Notes: generated by a model not told the origin, from the sequence alone. DNA of 51,958 bases from an uncultured Prevotellaceae bacterium (GCA_900322135.1 ONYP01000010.1:1-51958), one strand, 5' to 3'; counted from the stretch's first letter, positions 15,993-25,412 are shown. Numbers and translations: made by a program.

Positions 15993-16715
15993 ATGAAAAA
16001 AGTGATCATCATCGGAGCCTCGTCGGGTATGGGAATGGAAGTGGCACGGCTACTGCTGGCCGATGGCTGCATGCTCGGGGTGGCGGCACGCCGCGAGGAC
16101 CGCTTGCAAGCTCTGAAACAGGATGCACCTGATAGGGTAGTGACCGCAGCCATCGATGTCACTGCGGCCGATGCTGCATCCAGGCTGCGACAACTGATTG
16201 AGGGACTAGGCGGCATGGACTTGTTTTTCTACTCCGCCGGAATCGGTCATCAAAACCGAGACCTCGCTCCTGAAATCGAACTCGATACCGTCAACACCAA
16301 TGCGTTGGGATTCACGCGCATGATAGGGGAGGCCTATCGCTATTTTGCCGAACAGGGGCATGGACATATCGCAGCCATCTCGAGCATTGGGGGTACCAAG
16401 GGACTCGGGTCGGCACCGTCCTATTCGGCCACCAAGGCTATGCAGAATGTCTACCTGCAGGCCCTTGAGCAACAGGCCAATGCCCGTGGCTTAAAAATCC
16501 GCTTCACCGACATTCGTCCCGGCTTTGTCGATACCGACTTGCTGAGCGGTGATTTCCATTATCCCATGATGCTGAAACCCGACAAGGTGGCACGCCAGAT
16601 TGTGCGTGCTGTCAAGGGCAAGCGGCATGTGGTAGTGATTGATTGGAAATACAGGATACTGACAGCCCTGTGGCGGCGCGTGCCGCGCTTTGTCTGGCGC
16701 CGTTTGAAGCTCTGA
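15993..16715 (+). CDS. SDR-family oxidoreductase
   Basis: A 240-residue short-chain dehydrogenase/reductase. The NAD(P) motif is IIIGASSGMGMEVA (about 5-18), with ARR at 35-37 suggesting NADP preference. The catalytic triad is seen as SSIGG, then Tyr in YSATKAMQ with the lysine four residues later, and PGFVDTD follows. It starts 10 nt after the aromatic-pathway gene and probably shares the nadC transcript. The substrate is unknown. Only two bases separate its stop from the convergent NlpC/P60 gene, and I see no terminator between them. Confidence 0.87.
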   Translation: MKKVIIIGASSGMGMEVARLLLADGCMLGVAARREDRLQALKQDAPDRVVTAAIDVTAADAASRLRQLIEGLGGMDLFFYSAGIGHQNRDLAPEIELDTVNTNALGFTRMIGEAYRYFAEQGHGHIAAISSIGGTKGLGSAPSYSATKAMQNVYLQALEQQANARGLKIRFTDIRPGFVDTDLLSGDFHYPMMLKPDKVARQIVRAVKGKRHVVVIDWKYRILTALWRRVPRFVWRRLKL

Positions 16716-16717
16716 TA

Positions 16718-17326
16718 TCACTTGTGTGTGTTGACGCGGCCGGCTGCGTAGAAATGGGTAGCGTAGTAGTTCTGTCGCAGGTCGTCCACCACCACACCGC
16801 GCGATGAAGAGGCGTGAACAAACTTGTTATCTTTCAGGTAGATTCCCACATGCGAAACCCGGCCGTCGCCGCTGGTACAGAAAAACACAAGATCTCCCTC
16901 GCGCAGGTCATCAAGTTGGATAACACGGCAGTTCTGCTCCAATATCTTGGCAGAGTTGCGGTTCAGTTTGATGCCGTACACTGTGTCATAAACCACCATG
17001 ACCATGCCGGAGCAATCGGTGCCGACGCCCTTGTTTTGGCAGGCATGGGCATAGGGGGTTCCCAACCAACTTTTCAGTTCCTTGTAGAGTTTCTTGTTGT
17101 CATGTCGTCCCAATTTGATATCAAGGGCTGCCCATTTCTCGTCAACGAGCCCGTAACCTCCCGGCACGGGTTTCTGTATGTCATCGTTGGGGGTGGCGTC
17201 ATCGTTGGGGGCGGCACTGCGGTTGCGGCGCTCATGGTAGGGACGATAGGTGTGTGTGTTGCTTTTGGTACTGTGGCACGATACCATTGGCAGCGACAAG
17301 AGAATCGCCGCTGCCATTATAGCCAT
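16718..17326 (-). CDS. NlpC/P60 peptidoglycan hydrolase, lipoprotein
   Basis: A 202-residue cell-wall peptidase expected to cut the stem-peptide between D-glutamate and the diamino acid. It has a lipoprotein signal with PMVSC and Cys17 as the anchor, a polar linker of about 40 residues, then the catalytic domain: TDCSGMV with Cys105, RVSHVGIY with His159, and FVHASSSRGV with His171. It is the last gene of the long nusB operon, 21 nt after DUF5606. Confidence 0.92.
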   Translation of the reverse strand: MAIMAAAILLSLPMVSCHSTKSNTHTYRPYHERRNRSAAPNDDATPNDDIQKPVPGGYGLVDEKWAALDIKLGRHDNKKLYKELKSWLGTPYAHACQNKGVGTDCSGMVMVVYDTVYGIKLNRNSAKILEQNCRVIQLDDLREGDLVFFCTSGDGRVSHVGIYLKDNKFVHASSSRGVVVDDLRQNYYATHFYAAGRVNTHK

Positions 17327-17347
17327 TGTTGTCAGGCTATCGGTTGA

Positions 17348-17791
17348 TTAGTCTTTCTTCTCCTCGGTGGGTTCTTCGGCTTGAGCCTCTTCCTCTTCAT
17401 CCTTAGCGGTGAAGTCGGTGATGCCGGCGCCAACGAGGATATTATACCAAGCGATTACTTTCTTGATATCACTGTTGTGTACACGGTCCTGATCCCAATT
17501 CTCAATCACGCTGCCAAAGAACTCGTGAAGCTGTTCGGGAGTAGTATAAGCCTTGGCGTCAATCGCCTTATTCTCAAATTTCTTGCCCACATTCTCTAAT
17601 ACCTGTGACAAGGGTATATCCTCCGAGGTCGTATACATGGAAATATCACCCAGCGACATTACGCGCTCGCGTGAGTGCACAGGGAAACGCTTGCCGTCGA
17701 CGAGACCCTCGACGAGCAACATGTTTTTACCGTAGGAAATGAGTTTATACAATCCGGGACGACCCGAGATGGATAAAATTTTCTTCAACAT
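17348..17791 (-). CDS. DUF5606 protein
   Basis: A 147-residue cytoplasmic protein of the Bacteroidetes-specific DUF5606 family. The start MLKKILSISGRPGLYKLISYGKNMLLVEGL and the middle MSLGDISMYT are typical; the tail is a run of glutamate and lysine (about 128-147). No enzymatic motif is visible. It follows coaE by 56 nt, the usual neighbourhood. Function is unknown. Confidence 0.88.
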   Translation of the reverse strand: MLKKILSISGRPGLYKLISYGKNMLLVEGLVDGKRFPVHSRERVMSLGDISMYTTSEDIPLSQVLENVGKKFENKAIDAKAYTTPEQLHEFFGSVIENWDQDRVHNSDIKKVIAWYNILVGAGITDFTAKDEEEEAQAEEPTEEKKD

Positions 17792-17847
17792 AATGAGTTA
17801 ATGTTTTGATGTTAGATAATTCGTTATTATAGATTAATTGTTGTTCT

Positions 17848-18429
17848 TCAGTTTCGAGCCAGCAGATGCAGCACTTGTGGTAGCATAGCCGCCTCGCCGT
17901 CATTGACGAGGACCGCCTCGCCATCGGCAATCCTGTCCTCGTTGACCTGGGCCTTGATGCGGGCCTCCACCTGCTCCGCTGTCAACCCGCTGCGAGCCAT
18001 GACCCGCTCGATGCGCACCCGTGCAGGAGCGGTCACATGCCACACTTTGTCAACCAATCGGTCAAGACCGGCAGTGTGGAGTAAAGCAGTTTCCACAAAA
18101 GCCACCGCTGCACCTTTTCTTGCTTGGATTTCAGCCCATTGCTGCATATCCCGTGCCGTGGCTGGATGCACAATCCCGTTAAGCCGTGCAAGGGCATCAT
18201 CGTCGGCAAATGCCACGGCGCTCAAGTGTGGACGGTTAAGTGTACCGTCGGCCATAAATGTATCCTTGCCGAATGCTTGCTCCAGCTGTTGCCTCACTTC
18301 GGGAGATTCCGTCATGATGGCCTTGGCGCGTGAGTCGCAATCATAAACCTCATGGCCCATAACTTGAACCATGCGGGCTACAACACTCTTGCCGCTGCCA
18401 ATGCCACCGGTGATCGCTACCAATTCCAC
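17848..18429 (-). CDS. coaE: Dephospho-CoA kinase
   Basis: A 193-residue kinase that performs the last step of coenzyme A synthesis, phosphorylating the 3'-hydroxyl of dephospho-CoA. The P-loop GGIGSGKS is at residues 8-15, followed by YDCDSRAK near 29-36, the lid motif RVMARSGLTAEQVEARIKAQ, and the late acceptor strand. It follows the YbbR gene after only 4 nt. The enzyme for earlier CoA steps, coaBC, is in the neighbouring operon. Confidence 0.94.
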   Translation of the reverse strand: MELVAITGGIGSGKSVVARMVQVMGHEVYDCDSRAKAIMTESPEVRQQLEQAFGKDTFMADGTLNRPHLSAVAFADDDALARLNGIVHPATARDMQQWAEIQARKGAAVAFVETALLHTAGLDRLVDKVWHVTAPARVRIERVMARSGLTAEQVEARIKAQVNEDRIADGEAVLVNDGEAAMLPQVLHLLARN

Positions 18430-18433
18430 GCCC

Positions 18434-19396
18434 TTAATGTTTCTCGATGATGTACTCGACGCTGTCTTGGGATAGTTCTACATCCTTGTAAGCAGCAGGC
18501 ACCTCTCCCACTTGAACCTTCACATTATTTCCAGGGTGGGTAAAGTCTATCGAGTTGTAATCGACAACGACTGTGAAAACCACCTCATCCTTGAGGCAAC
18601 TTACCGGCGAACGGTAGGTTACCTCCACATCGCTGGGGAATAACAGCATCTTGACACCCGGTGGAGCATTGCGCACACCAATATTGACGGTGCGCTTCTG
18701 CGATTTCAGTTTCTCGACCGGCACCATGATGTCGATGGCACGCGGCTCAACCACCGCACCATTGATGTGGGCAATAGACACCTTGCGCCGCAAGGTGTCG
18801 GTTAAGTCATTTACCACGACATGCGAGGTGTAGACCTCATTGATTTCGCCCAAAGTCTTGGCATCACTGAAAACATAGACCGAATCCTGGCTCTGAATGA
18901 GAGCCCCATAAATCGTGTAATCCTCACGAGGCTCAACCGTGATATCGGTCATGATGGGAACTTTCTTGCCAGGCAGGTCGGTATACTTGATGTTGATGGA
19001 CTCAGGCAGTACGCCCTCGATGACAGCATGGCGGTTCAACACAGCGGCAAGCGCTTTTTTCAGGTGACTCTGGTCCACCTTAAAGTTGCCGTTGCCATCG
19101 CTGTAGTCCGAGAAACGCAGGGTGAGCGTTGGAGACTTGTGGATAAGATAGGAGAAGAACCTGTAGCCGCGGTCACGCACAGTTACGGTTAGCGTGTCGG
19201 GAACCTTGGATAGCATGTGCACATTGTCGGGCTTGTTTATCTCGACCGGCACCTCAATATCCAACTGGATATTTCCGTTAAAAGTGAGAAATCCCCAGAA
19301 TACAGCAGAAATCACCACAAAAGTGAGATACTGCAGTATCGACTTTGTGCGGGGCGATTCGTCTAATTTCTCTCTTGTTCTGCTCCAGAATTTCAT
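18434..19396 (-). CDS. YbbR-like (CdaR-type) membrane-anchored protein
   Basis: A 320-residue protein with one N-terminal membrane segment (about 22-40, YLTFVVISAVFWGFLTF) and an extracytoplasmic part made of YbbR-like strand repeats (for example IEVPVEI, VTVRDRG, VPIMTDITVEPREDY, VTYRSPV). YbbR/CdaR proteins regulate the c-di-AMP cyclase in Firmicutes; no cyclase is in this window. Conserved position between yajC and coaE in Bacteroidales. Confidence 0.86.
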   Translation of the reverse strand: MKFWSRTREKLDESPRTKSILQYLTFVVISAVFWGFLTFNGNIQLDIEVPVEINKPDNVHMLSKVPDTLTVTVRDRGYRFFSYLIHKSPTLTLRFSDYSDGNGNFKVDQSHLKKALAAVLNRHAVIEGVLPESINIKYTDLPGKKVPIMTDITVEPREDYTIYGALIQSQDSVYVFSDAKTLGEINEVYTSHVVVNDLTDTLRRKVSIAHINGAVVEPRAIDIMVPVEKLKSQKRTVNIGVRNAPPGVKMLLFPSDVEVTYRSPVSCLKDEVVFTVVVDYNSIDFTHPGNNVKVQVGEVPAAYKDVELSQDSVEYIIEKH

Positions 19397-19452
19397 CCGT
19401 TTTGGCTTCAGTCCTTCTACTTCAGTCCTTCTTGTAACTTAGTTGATGTCGC

Positions 19453-19806
19453 TTACTTCTTGTTGGCAACATCGGCACCGGTCTCGGCAACTTCCTGCAT
19501 CGACTGGTAGATTGAGTTCTTGTCGATCTTGATGCGCACACCGTCAGCAATCTCGAGAATCACAGCATTGTCCTTGACCTCACGAATACGGCCATAGATG
19601 CCGCCTGCGGTCATCACCTTGTCACCGTTCTTGAGGCTGTCGCGGAAGGCATTGATCTTCTTCTGTTTACTCTGCTGGGGACGGATCATGAAAAAGTAGA
19701 ACACGGCAATCATCGCGAGAATCATGATCATAAAAGACCAATCCATGCCGCCAGTGGTGGTAGTGGTGGTAGCGGGAGCACCTTCCAGTAAAATCAAGTT
19801 AAGCAT
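19453..19806 (-). CDS. yajC: Preprotein translocase subunit YajC
   Basis: A 117-residue single-pass membrane protein of the Sec accessory complex. The membrane segment is at about 24-41 (FMIMILAMIAVFYFFMI), followed at once by the diagnostic RPQQSKQKK and NGDKVMTAGGIYGRI. Its place between nusB and ybbR is standard for the order. Confidence 0.95.
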   Translation of the reverse strand: MLNLILLEGAPATTTTTTGGMDWSFMIMILAMIAVFYFFMIRPQQSKQKKINAFRDSLKNGDKVMTAGGIYGRIREVKDNAVILEIADGVRIKIDKNSIYQSMQEVAETGADVANKK

Positions 19807-19857
19807 AATAGTTTCTTTTTTATTGTTATTGAATCATTGTTTATTATTCCAGTGCAT

Positions 19858-20790
19858 TTAAGCTTTGAGAATCTTCCCTTGCTTTTTCAGCGACTTCACG
19901 GCATTGTTGAGAATGCCGTTGACAAATTGGCCGCTGCCGGCAGTGCTGAAGTTCTTGGCCAACTCAATGTACTCGTTGAGCGTCACGGCAGTGGGAATCT
20001 TGTCAAAGGTGCGCAACTCGGCAAGTGCTGCACACATGATGATGCGGTCCATGAGCACGATGCGGTCCTTGTCCCATCGGCTGGACTGAACCATCTCGTC
20101 GATGAGTTCATTATTCTCAGGCATCTGTGTGACTGTGGCTTGGAACAGTTCCTTGCCAAAGTCGCTGTCTTCCTCGTCCTTGAACATCGGCAGGATAGCA
20201 TCTTCCTCGCCGTCGGCAAGACGGCGGAATGTCTTGCACACGAATTGCCCGATAAGGTCCATATCGTCCTCGGACCAGAACAGGGAACGCTGCTCAATGG
20301 CGTCAGCCATATTCTCGTCGGTCAATATAACCTGCTTCATGAGTTGCTGCCACAACTGGCTATCGGCTCCCATAGAGTCCTCAGCGTCTTCCATGTAACT
20401 GTTGTAGAGGTCACTCTTGAGCACCTTGTCCAGCATCAACCGCTCAAAGATGGGGTCGTCGTTCCATGTCACGGTGTGCTCCTCGGCAAACTGCTGTAGC
20501 TGTTCGTTGTCGGCCAAGGCTTTGACAAGACGGTTATTGACGAATTTTGTATTAGGATGCAGGTCCTCCTCGGTCGGCAGGTACTTGTTGCGGGCGTCAT
20601 CCAGGCGCATTTCCTGAATGTGGGTCAACTCCACGGGCAGGCGCATCAGGTAGTGATACAACTCGTAGGTCTTGTCCAGACAACCATCAAGGTCTTTTAA
20701 AGCCTTGCTAAGCGTGCACTCTGGCCGAGTGAGCATATAGGAGTACAGAATCTGTACAACTTTGGTTCTTATTAAAACTCGATTTATCAT
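19858..20790 (-). CDS. nusB: Transcription antitermination factor NusB
   Basis: A 310-residue protein, twice the size of E. coli NusB because Bacteroidetes versions carry a long N-terminal extension. The start NRVLIRTKVVQILYSY and the C-terminal NusB helix bundle (about 200-310: WDKDRIVLMDRIIMCAALAEL, then IPTAVTLNEYIELAKNFSTAGSGQFVNGILNNAV) identify it. It acts in rRNA antitermination with NusE/S10. It is the first gene of the six-gene minus-strand operon and has an excellent promoter. Confidence 0.93.
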   Translation of the reverse strand: MINRVLIRTKVVQILYSYMLTRPECTLSKALKDLDGCLDKTYELYHYLMRLPVELTHIQEMRLDDARNKYLPTEEDLHPNTKFVNNRLVKALADNEQLQQFAEEHTVTWNDDPIFERLMLDKVLKSDLYNSYMEDAEDSMGADSQLWQQLMKQVILTDENMADAIEQRSLFWSEDDMDLIGQFVCKTFRRLADGEEDAILPMFKDEEDSDFGKELFQATVTQMPENNELIDEMVQSSRWDKDRIVLMDRIIMCAALAELRTFDKIPTAVTLNEYIELAKNFSTAGSGQFVNGILNNAVKSLKKQGKILKA

Positions 20791-20809
20791 AATGTAAACT
20801 TTGAACTTG

Positions 20810-20841
20810 CAAAATTAACGATTTTAGACGGTGTGGACAAA
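20810..20841 (-). promoter_or_regulatory. Bacteroidetes-type promoter of nusB operon
   Basis: Minus strand: -33 TTTG (20841-20838), 20 nt, perfect -7 TAATTTTG (20817-20810). Leader of about 14 nt to ATG 20790. It fills the gap between rlmB and nusB. Confidence 0.88.
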
Positions 20842-20850
20842 TAAAACCCG

Positions 20851-21609
20851 CTATTTCACCGCCTGATTATCATTAAGCCTCTGCCTGACAACCTCATAAA
20901 TCATGATTCCGCCAGCAACCGACACATTCAACGAGTTGATGTGGCCAAATTCAGGGATGAGCACTTGGGTGTCACACAATTTCATGATTTCCTGGGATAT
21001 GCCTTTGTCCTCGGCGCCAAGGATAATAGCCACTGGGCCCGTGTAATCGCCCTGGGTGTAGGGTATAGCGTTCTTATCGCTGGTACCGACAATTTTGAAA
21101 CCGCTGTCACGCAGCAACTTCACGGCCGACACCAGATTGTGCTCACGGCAAACGGGCAGGTAGTTGAGGGCTCCTGCCGATGTCTTAACAGCATCGGCAT
21201 TGACACTGACACTCTCGCGGTCGGGGATGACGATGGCGCTCACGCCGGCGCACTCGCATGTGCGAGCCACGGCACCGAAATTGCGCACATCGGTAACACC
21301 ATCAAGCACGACAAAGAACGGGTTCTCTCCTTCATCAAACAACTGGGGCACTAGATTCTCGACACGGTAATAGGTCACGGCTGCCATCATGGCGAGCACA
21401 CCCTGGTGGTTGCGCCGTGTTATGCGGTCAATCTTCTGTACGGGAACCCGTTGAACGGGTACCTTCAGGGATTTGGCGCAGTTGATGATGTCTTGCGCAG
21501 TATCGCTGTTGAGTGTTTTGCTCAACAGAATCCTGTCAATGTCTTTGCCGGCCTCGATGGCCTCTGTCACGGCATGGATGCCGTAGATATACTGGTTCTT
21601 GTCAATCAT
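20851..21609 (-). CDS. rlmB: 23S rRNA (guanosine2251-2'-O)-methyltransferase
   Basis: A 252-residue SpoU/TrmH-type SPOUT methyltransferase. The N-terminal substrate-binding domain starts IYGIHAVTEAI; the catalytic motifs are VVLDGVTDVRNFGAVART near 103-120, IILGAEDKGIS near 195-205 and IPEFGHINSLNVSVAGGIMIYE near 215-236. Its start overlaps the recN stop by 8 nt, so the pair is translationally coupled; it ends the dnaN operon. TrmH specificity cannot be fully excluded. Confidence 0.92.
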   Translation of the reverse strand: MIDKNQYIYGIHAVTEAIEAGKDIDRILLSKTLNSDTAQDIINCAKSLKVPVQRVPVQKIDRITRRNHQGVLAMMAAVTYYRVENLVPQLFDEGENPFFVVLDGVTDVRNFGAVARTCECAGVSAIVIPDRESVSVNADAVKTSAGALNYLPVCREHNLVSAVKLLRDSGFKIVGTSDKNAIPYTQGDYTGPVAIILGAEDKGISQEIMKLCDTQVLIPEFGHINSLNVSVAGGIMIYEVVRQRLNDNQAVK

Positions 21610-23269
21610 TGTGACTGTGGTTGATTAGTGATTTTGCGTTTTCGATAGCTGCTTGGTTGATATCCTTGCCGCTCAGCATGCGTGCAATCTCCAAGATGTG
21701 CTCTTGATTGTCGAGAGACTCGACGCTGGTGAGTGTCTCAACCTCGTTGTCGGTCTTGAACACACGCAGGTGGTGGTCACCATTGGCTGCCACTTGGGGC
21801 AGATGGGTGATGGCGATGACCTGGATGCTGCGAGAGATGTCGGCCATCATCTCGCCGATTCGGGTGGCTATATCGCCGCTAACACCGGTATCCACCTCAT
21901 CAAAGATAATACTGGGCAATCGCATGTGGCGCGCAATGATTGTCTTGATACAGAGCATCACGCGTGAAATCTCACCACCTGAAGCCGTATCCTTGACAGG
22001 CATGGGTTGCTGGTTCTTGTTGAAAGCCATCATGAACTCTACATTGTCGATACCGCTGGCAGTCAAGTCGGTAGAGTTGAAATCGACATTGAAGGCAATG
22101 TTCTTCAGGCCCAGTGGCATGGCCATGTCAAGCAAATCACGGCCCAAACGCTTGGAAGCGTCTTTGCGTCTTGCCGAGAGCTTGTCGGCAATCTCCAATG
22201 CCTGTCGGCGTGTTGATTCAACGAGTGCTGTCAGCTCTTCGATAATGTCATCGTTGTGTTCTATTTCGCCTAATTGCTGTTCAAATCCTTGCTGGATTTC
22301 AATCAACCCGTTCACATCCTGCACATTGTGCTTGCGCTGCAGGGTATAGATGCTATTAAGGCGGTCATCAACACGGGCTAGCTCAGCGGGATCGTCGTTG
22401 AGTGTGTCCACAATAGCGCCGACACTGTGGGCAATGTCTTTGAGTTCGATAAGGGCCGTTCTCACTCTGGAAGACATGCCTTCTACCTCGTTGAGGTTGC
22501 GCTCGGCGTCTTCAAGTAGGGATGCTACTGTCGACAAGCGCTCCAGGATGCTGTTTTCTTCCCCGTCAAGGGTGTTTCCCACATTCCATAAACCCTCCTT
22601 GAGCTCGGTGATGTTGCCCAGTTTATGTTGAAGCGCTTCAAGTTCTTTATCTTCATCAGGCTTTAACTGCAAGGCTTGAAGCTGGTCCAGCTGGAAACGG
22701 ATGTAATCCTCGTCGGCACGGAGTTTTTCCATTTCTAGCCTTGTCTGCTCAAGACGGTTCAGCGCATCACGATAATCGTGATAACAGCGGTTATAGTCAT
22801 CAAGCAGTTGGGCATTGCCGGCAATATTGTCAAGAATTGATAGCTGGAACGCGGGGTGGGCGAGCAGCATGTTGCTGTGCTGGGAATGGATGTCAAGCAA
22901 AGATGTGCTCAACTCCCGCAGCACATTGAGCTGCACCGGGGTGTCGTTGATGAATGCACGAGAGCGTCCGTTGGGAGAAATCTCTCTCCTGACCAGGCAG
23001 TCATGCTCATCCCAGTCAATATCGTTATCCTTAAACAGTCGTTCAAGGTGATAGCCGCCAATGTCGAATGTGGCTTCGACAATGGTTTTGGCAGTGTTGT
23101 CGCGGATTGCTTTGCTGTCGGAGCGTTCGCCAAGGATGAGTGACAACGCTCCCAGGATAATGGATTTGCCGGCACCTGTCTCGCCGGTGATAATTGTCAA
23201 GCCCTCATCAAACCGGATGTCGAGTTTGTCGATGAGTGCATAATTGGAGATGTGCAGTTGCTTGATCAT
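21602..23269 (-). CDS. recN: DNA repair protein RecN
   Basis: A 555-residue SMC-like ATPase that acts at double-strand breaks. The P-loop GETGAGKS is at 29-36, the two coiled-coil arms run from about 155 to 370, and the C-terminal half of the ATPase has SGGEISRVMLCIK followed by SIIFDEVDTGVSGDIA and the late ITHLPQVAA. It lies 15 nt after porD in the dnaN operon. Confidence 0.96.
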   Translation of the reverse strand: MIKQLHISNYALIDKLDIRFDEGLTIITGETGAGKSIILGALSLILGERSDSKAIRDNTAKTIVEATFDIGGYHLERLFKDNDIDWDEHDCLVRREISPNGRSRAFINDTPVQLNVLRELSTSLLDIHSQHSNMLLAHPAFQLSILDNIAGNAQLLDDYNRCYHDYRDALNRLEQTRLEMEKLRADEDYIRFQLDQLQALQLKPDEDKELEALQHKLGNITELKEGLWNVGNTLDGEENSILERLSTVASLLEDAERNLNEVEGMSSRVRTALIELKDIAHSVGAIVDTLNDDPAELARVDDRLNSIYTLQRKHNVQDVNGLIEIQQGFEQQLGEIEHNDDIIEELTALVESTRRQALEIADKLSARRKDASKRLGRDLLDMAMPLGLKNIAFNVDFNSTDLTASGIDNVEFMMAFNKNQQPMPVKDTASGGEISRVMLCIKTIIARHMRLPSIIFDEVDTGVSGDIATRIGEMMADISRSIQVIAITHLPQVAANGDHHLRVFKTDNEVETLTSVESLDNQEHILEIARMLSGKDINQAAIENAKSLINHSHND

Positions 23270-23284
23270 TGCATCTCCTGGTAT

Positions 23285-24208
23285 TTAATTTGTTGTGGTT
23301 TGCTTGATCTTGTCCAGACGCGTGGTCTCGCTTGGGTATACTTGATAAAGCATTTCATAGACCGCCTCTTTCTCGGTCATATTGGCTTTGCTGTAGATGT
23401 TGATGAGCTCATCGAGCTTTGCATCTTTAAACATAGTCAAGCATACCGATAAGGGGGCCACATCATAAATCTTGGCTAAATTCTCGAGCGTGTGGGTGAT
23501 GGTTGATCGTCCCTTGTCCACAGTCACGACCATCTGGTCGAGTCCCATGCGGTGGTAGTCATAAAGCATCTGCCTGATGGGAGCCGTCTGGCTATCGGTG
23601 AATGCACTGAGCACTGCACTGCGATTGGTGTTGTCCTCAAACGCTTTCCATCCTGACTCGCCTGTGCTCTGGGCAAGTCGCACGACTTGAGCCGCACGCT
23701 CATAGTAGGGATTTCCACCGTTGAGTTCAAAGGAGTCGAAATCCAACGCAATGATCATGTAAGCCCAAAAATTCAAGATAGCCGTTAGGTTGTCTTCCAT
23801 CTCCATTTCCGAGAATACAAGCTGCTGACCAGTCTCAAAATGGAAATCCACCTTGGTATCCTTGAAGTTGATCAGGGCTGTAGTATAGGAACTGTTGAAC
23901 ACCGGGCGTTGTGATTGAATCTGCAGGTCGCCCTTCATCAAGCCCGTGGCATCATCCCATGAACTTATCGTGAACATGAGTTTGCAGTAGATTTTCTCGT
24001 TGGTGCCAAACACTGCATTGGTCCACTTGGTAGTGTTCATGTATTCGGTGACCTTCTCCTTGAGTTCCTCAAACACATCTCTACTGCCGTTAGTGATTTT
24101 TTGGCTATTGACCTCCACTTCGCAGTTGAGTTCGGTAGCCTCATCATCGGCAATGGCACTGAATGTACACAACATTGCAGCCACCAGCATCAAAAACTTA
24201 TTTCTCAT
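23285..24208 (-). CDS. porD: DUF4835 / PorD, type IX secretion-linked protein
   Basis: A 307-residue exported protein with a signal peptide (about 1-20, TFSAIADDE). It matches the DUF4835 family: ELNCEVEVNSQKI at the mature start, then FEELKEKVTEYMNTTKWT, LQIQSQRPVFNSSYTTALIN, LTAILNFWAYMIIALDFDSFELNGG near 145-170, and YDYHRMGLD near 218. The Porphyromonas homologue PorD belongs to the type IX secretion genes. It overlaps coaBC by 11 nt and precedes recN, the standard order in Bacteroidetes. Direct proof of a secretion role here is lacking. Confidence 0.86.
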   Translation of the reverse strand: MRNKFLMLVAAMLCTFSAIADDEATELNCEVEVNSQKITNGSRDVFEELKEKVTEYMNTTKWTNAVFGTNEKIYCKLMFTISSWDDATGLMKGDLQIQSQRPVFNSSYTTALINFKDTKVDFHFETGQQLVFSEMEMEDNLTAILNFWAYMIIALDFDSFELNGGNPYYERAAQVVRLAQSTGESGWKAFEDNTNRSAVLSAFTDSQTAPIRQMLYDYHRMGLDQMVVTVDKGRSTITHTLENLAKIYDVAPLSVCLTMFKDAKLDELINIYSKANMTEKEAVYEMLYQVYPSETTRLDKIKQTTTN

Positions 24209-25412
24209 GTTTTGTCAGATACTTAGATAATACATCAACGATATCGTGAGCTACATCACGCTTGCTCTTGCACTCGCCATCAATGACTTCGCCCTTGTCG
24301 GTGAAGATGGTTACTTTATTGGTATCAACCTGGAAACCGGCGTTCTTGTCACGCAGAGAGTTCATAACGATGAAATTCAGGTTTTTGCGATCAAGTTTTC
24401 CTTTTGCGTTGACATTCTCGTTGTCGGTTTCCAGCGCAAATCCCACACTCACCTGGTCAGCCCGCTTGGTCTGTCCAACGGCACGGGCGATGTCAGGATT
24501 GGGAGTGAGGCGCAGCACGGGTGCAGCATCTTTCTCCCGCTTGATTTTTTTGTCGGCGACATTTTCCACACGATAGTCGGCTACAGCGGCACACAGGATG
24601 ACAGCATCGGACTGGGGCAGCGCGTTCATGACAGCATCATGCATCTCCACGGCAGTGGTCACATCAATGCGTTCAATGTTGGCGTGTTCAGTCTTGAGCG
24701 ACACGGGGCCGGCTACCAGTGTTACATGGGCGCCGCGGCAGGCGCATTCTTCGGCTAGGGCAAAACCCATCTTGCCTGATGAGAAGTTGCTGATATAACG
24801 CACTGGGTCAATTCTTTCGACAGTGGGACCGGCGGTGATGAGAACCCGTTTGTCCTGCAGATCCTGTGATACCGCAAAGTAGGCTTCCAGTGCTTTGACA
24901 ATGTTCTCGGGTTCTTCCATGCGGCCTTTGCCGATGAGGTGGCTTGCCAGTTCACCTTCAGCCGGTTCGATGATGTGATTGCCATAGCTTTTCAGCAACT
25001 CCAGGTTGCGTACAGTGCTTGGATGGCGCATCATGTCCAAGTCCATCGCCGGAGCAACGAACACGGGGGCTTTGGCCGACAGATAGGTAGTAACCAGCAT
25101 GTTGTCGGCGACACCGTTAGCCATCTTGCCGATGGTCGATGCCGTTGCGGGAGCGATGACAAGCGCATCGGCCCATAACCCCAAGTCAACATGGCTGTTC
25201 CATTGTCCGGTGTTGGCAGTGAAGAATTCGCTGATGACGGGTTTGCCGCTAAGTGTGGATAAAGTCAGCGGCTGGATAAACTGCTTGGCATTAGGCGTCA
25301 TGATTACCTGCACCTCGGCTCCGGCCTTGACGAGCAGGCGTGTTAGTGTGGCGCATTTGTAGGCAGCGATACCGCCAGTGATGCCCAAGATGATGTGCTT
25401 GCCTTTTAACAT
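24198..25412 (-). CDS. coaBC: Phosphopantothenoylcysteine synthetase/decarboxylase
   Basis: A 404-residue bifunctional enzyme for two CoA steps: cysteine addition to 4'-phosphopantothenate and decarboxylation. The N-terminal flavoprotein CoaC domain (about 1-180) shows ILGITGGIAAYKCATLTRLL, ADALVIAPATASTIGKMANGVADN and APAMDLDMM. The C-terminal CoaB domain (about 185-404) shows VLITAGPTVERIDPVRYISNFSSGKMG, AAVADYR and KIKREKD. The gene overlaps porD by 11 nt. Bacteroidetes enzymes usually have Asp in the PAMD motif, so this is not a defect. Confidence 0.96.
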   Translation of the reverse strand: MLKGKHIILGITGGIAAYKCATLTRLLVKAGAEVQVIMTPNAKQFIQPLTLSTLSGKPVISEFFTANTGQWNSHVDLGLWADALVIAPATASTIGKMANGVADNMLVTTYLSAKAPVFVAPAMDLDMMRHPSTVRNLELLKSYGNHIIEPAEGELASHLIGKGRMEEPENIVKALEAYFAVSQDLQDKRVLITAGPTVERIDPVRYISNFSSGKMGFALAEECACRGAHVTLVAGPVSLKTEHANIERIDVTTAVEMHDAVMNALPQSDAVILCAAVADYRVENVADKKIKREKDAAPVLRLTPNPDIARAVGQTKRADQVSVGFALETDNENVNAKGKLDRKNLNFIVMNSLRDKNAGFQVDTNKVTIFTDKGEVIDGECKSKRDVAHDIVDVLSKYLTKHEK

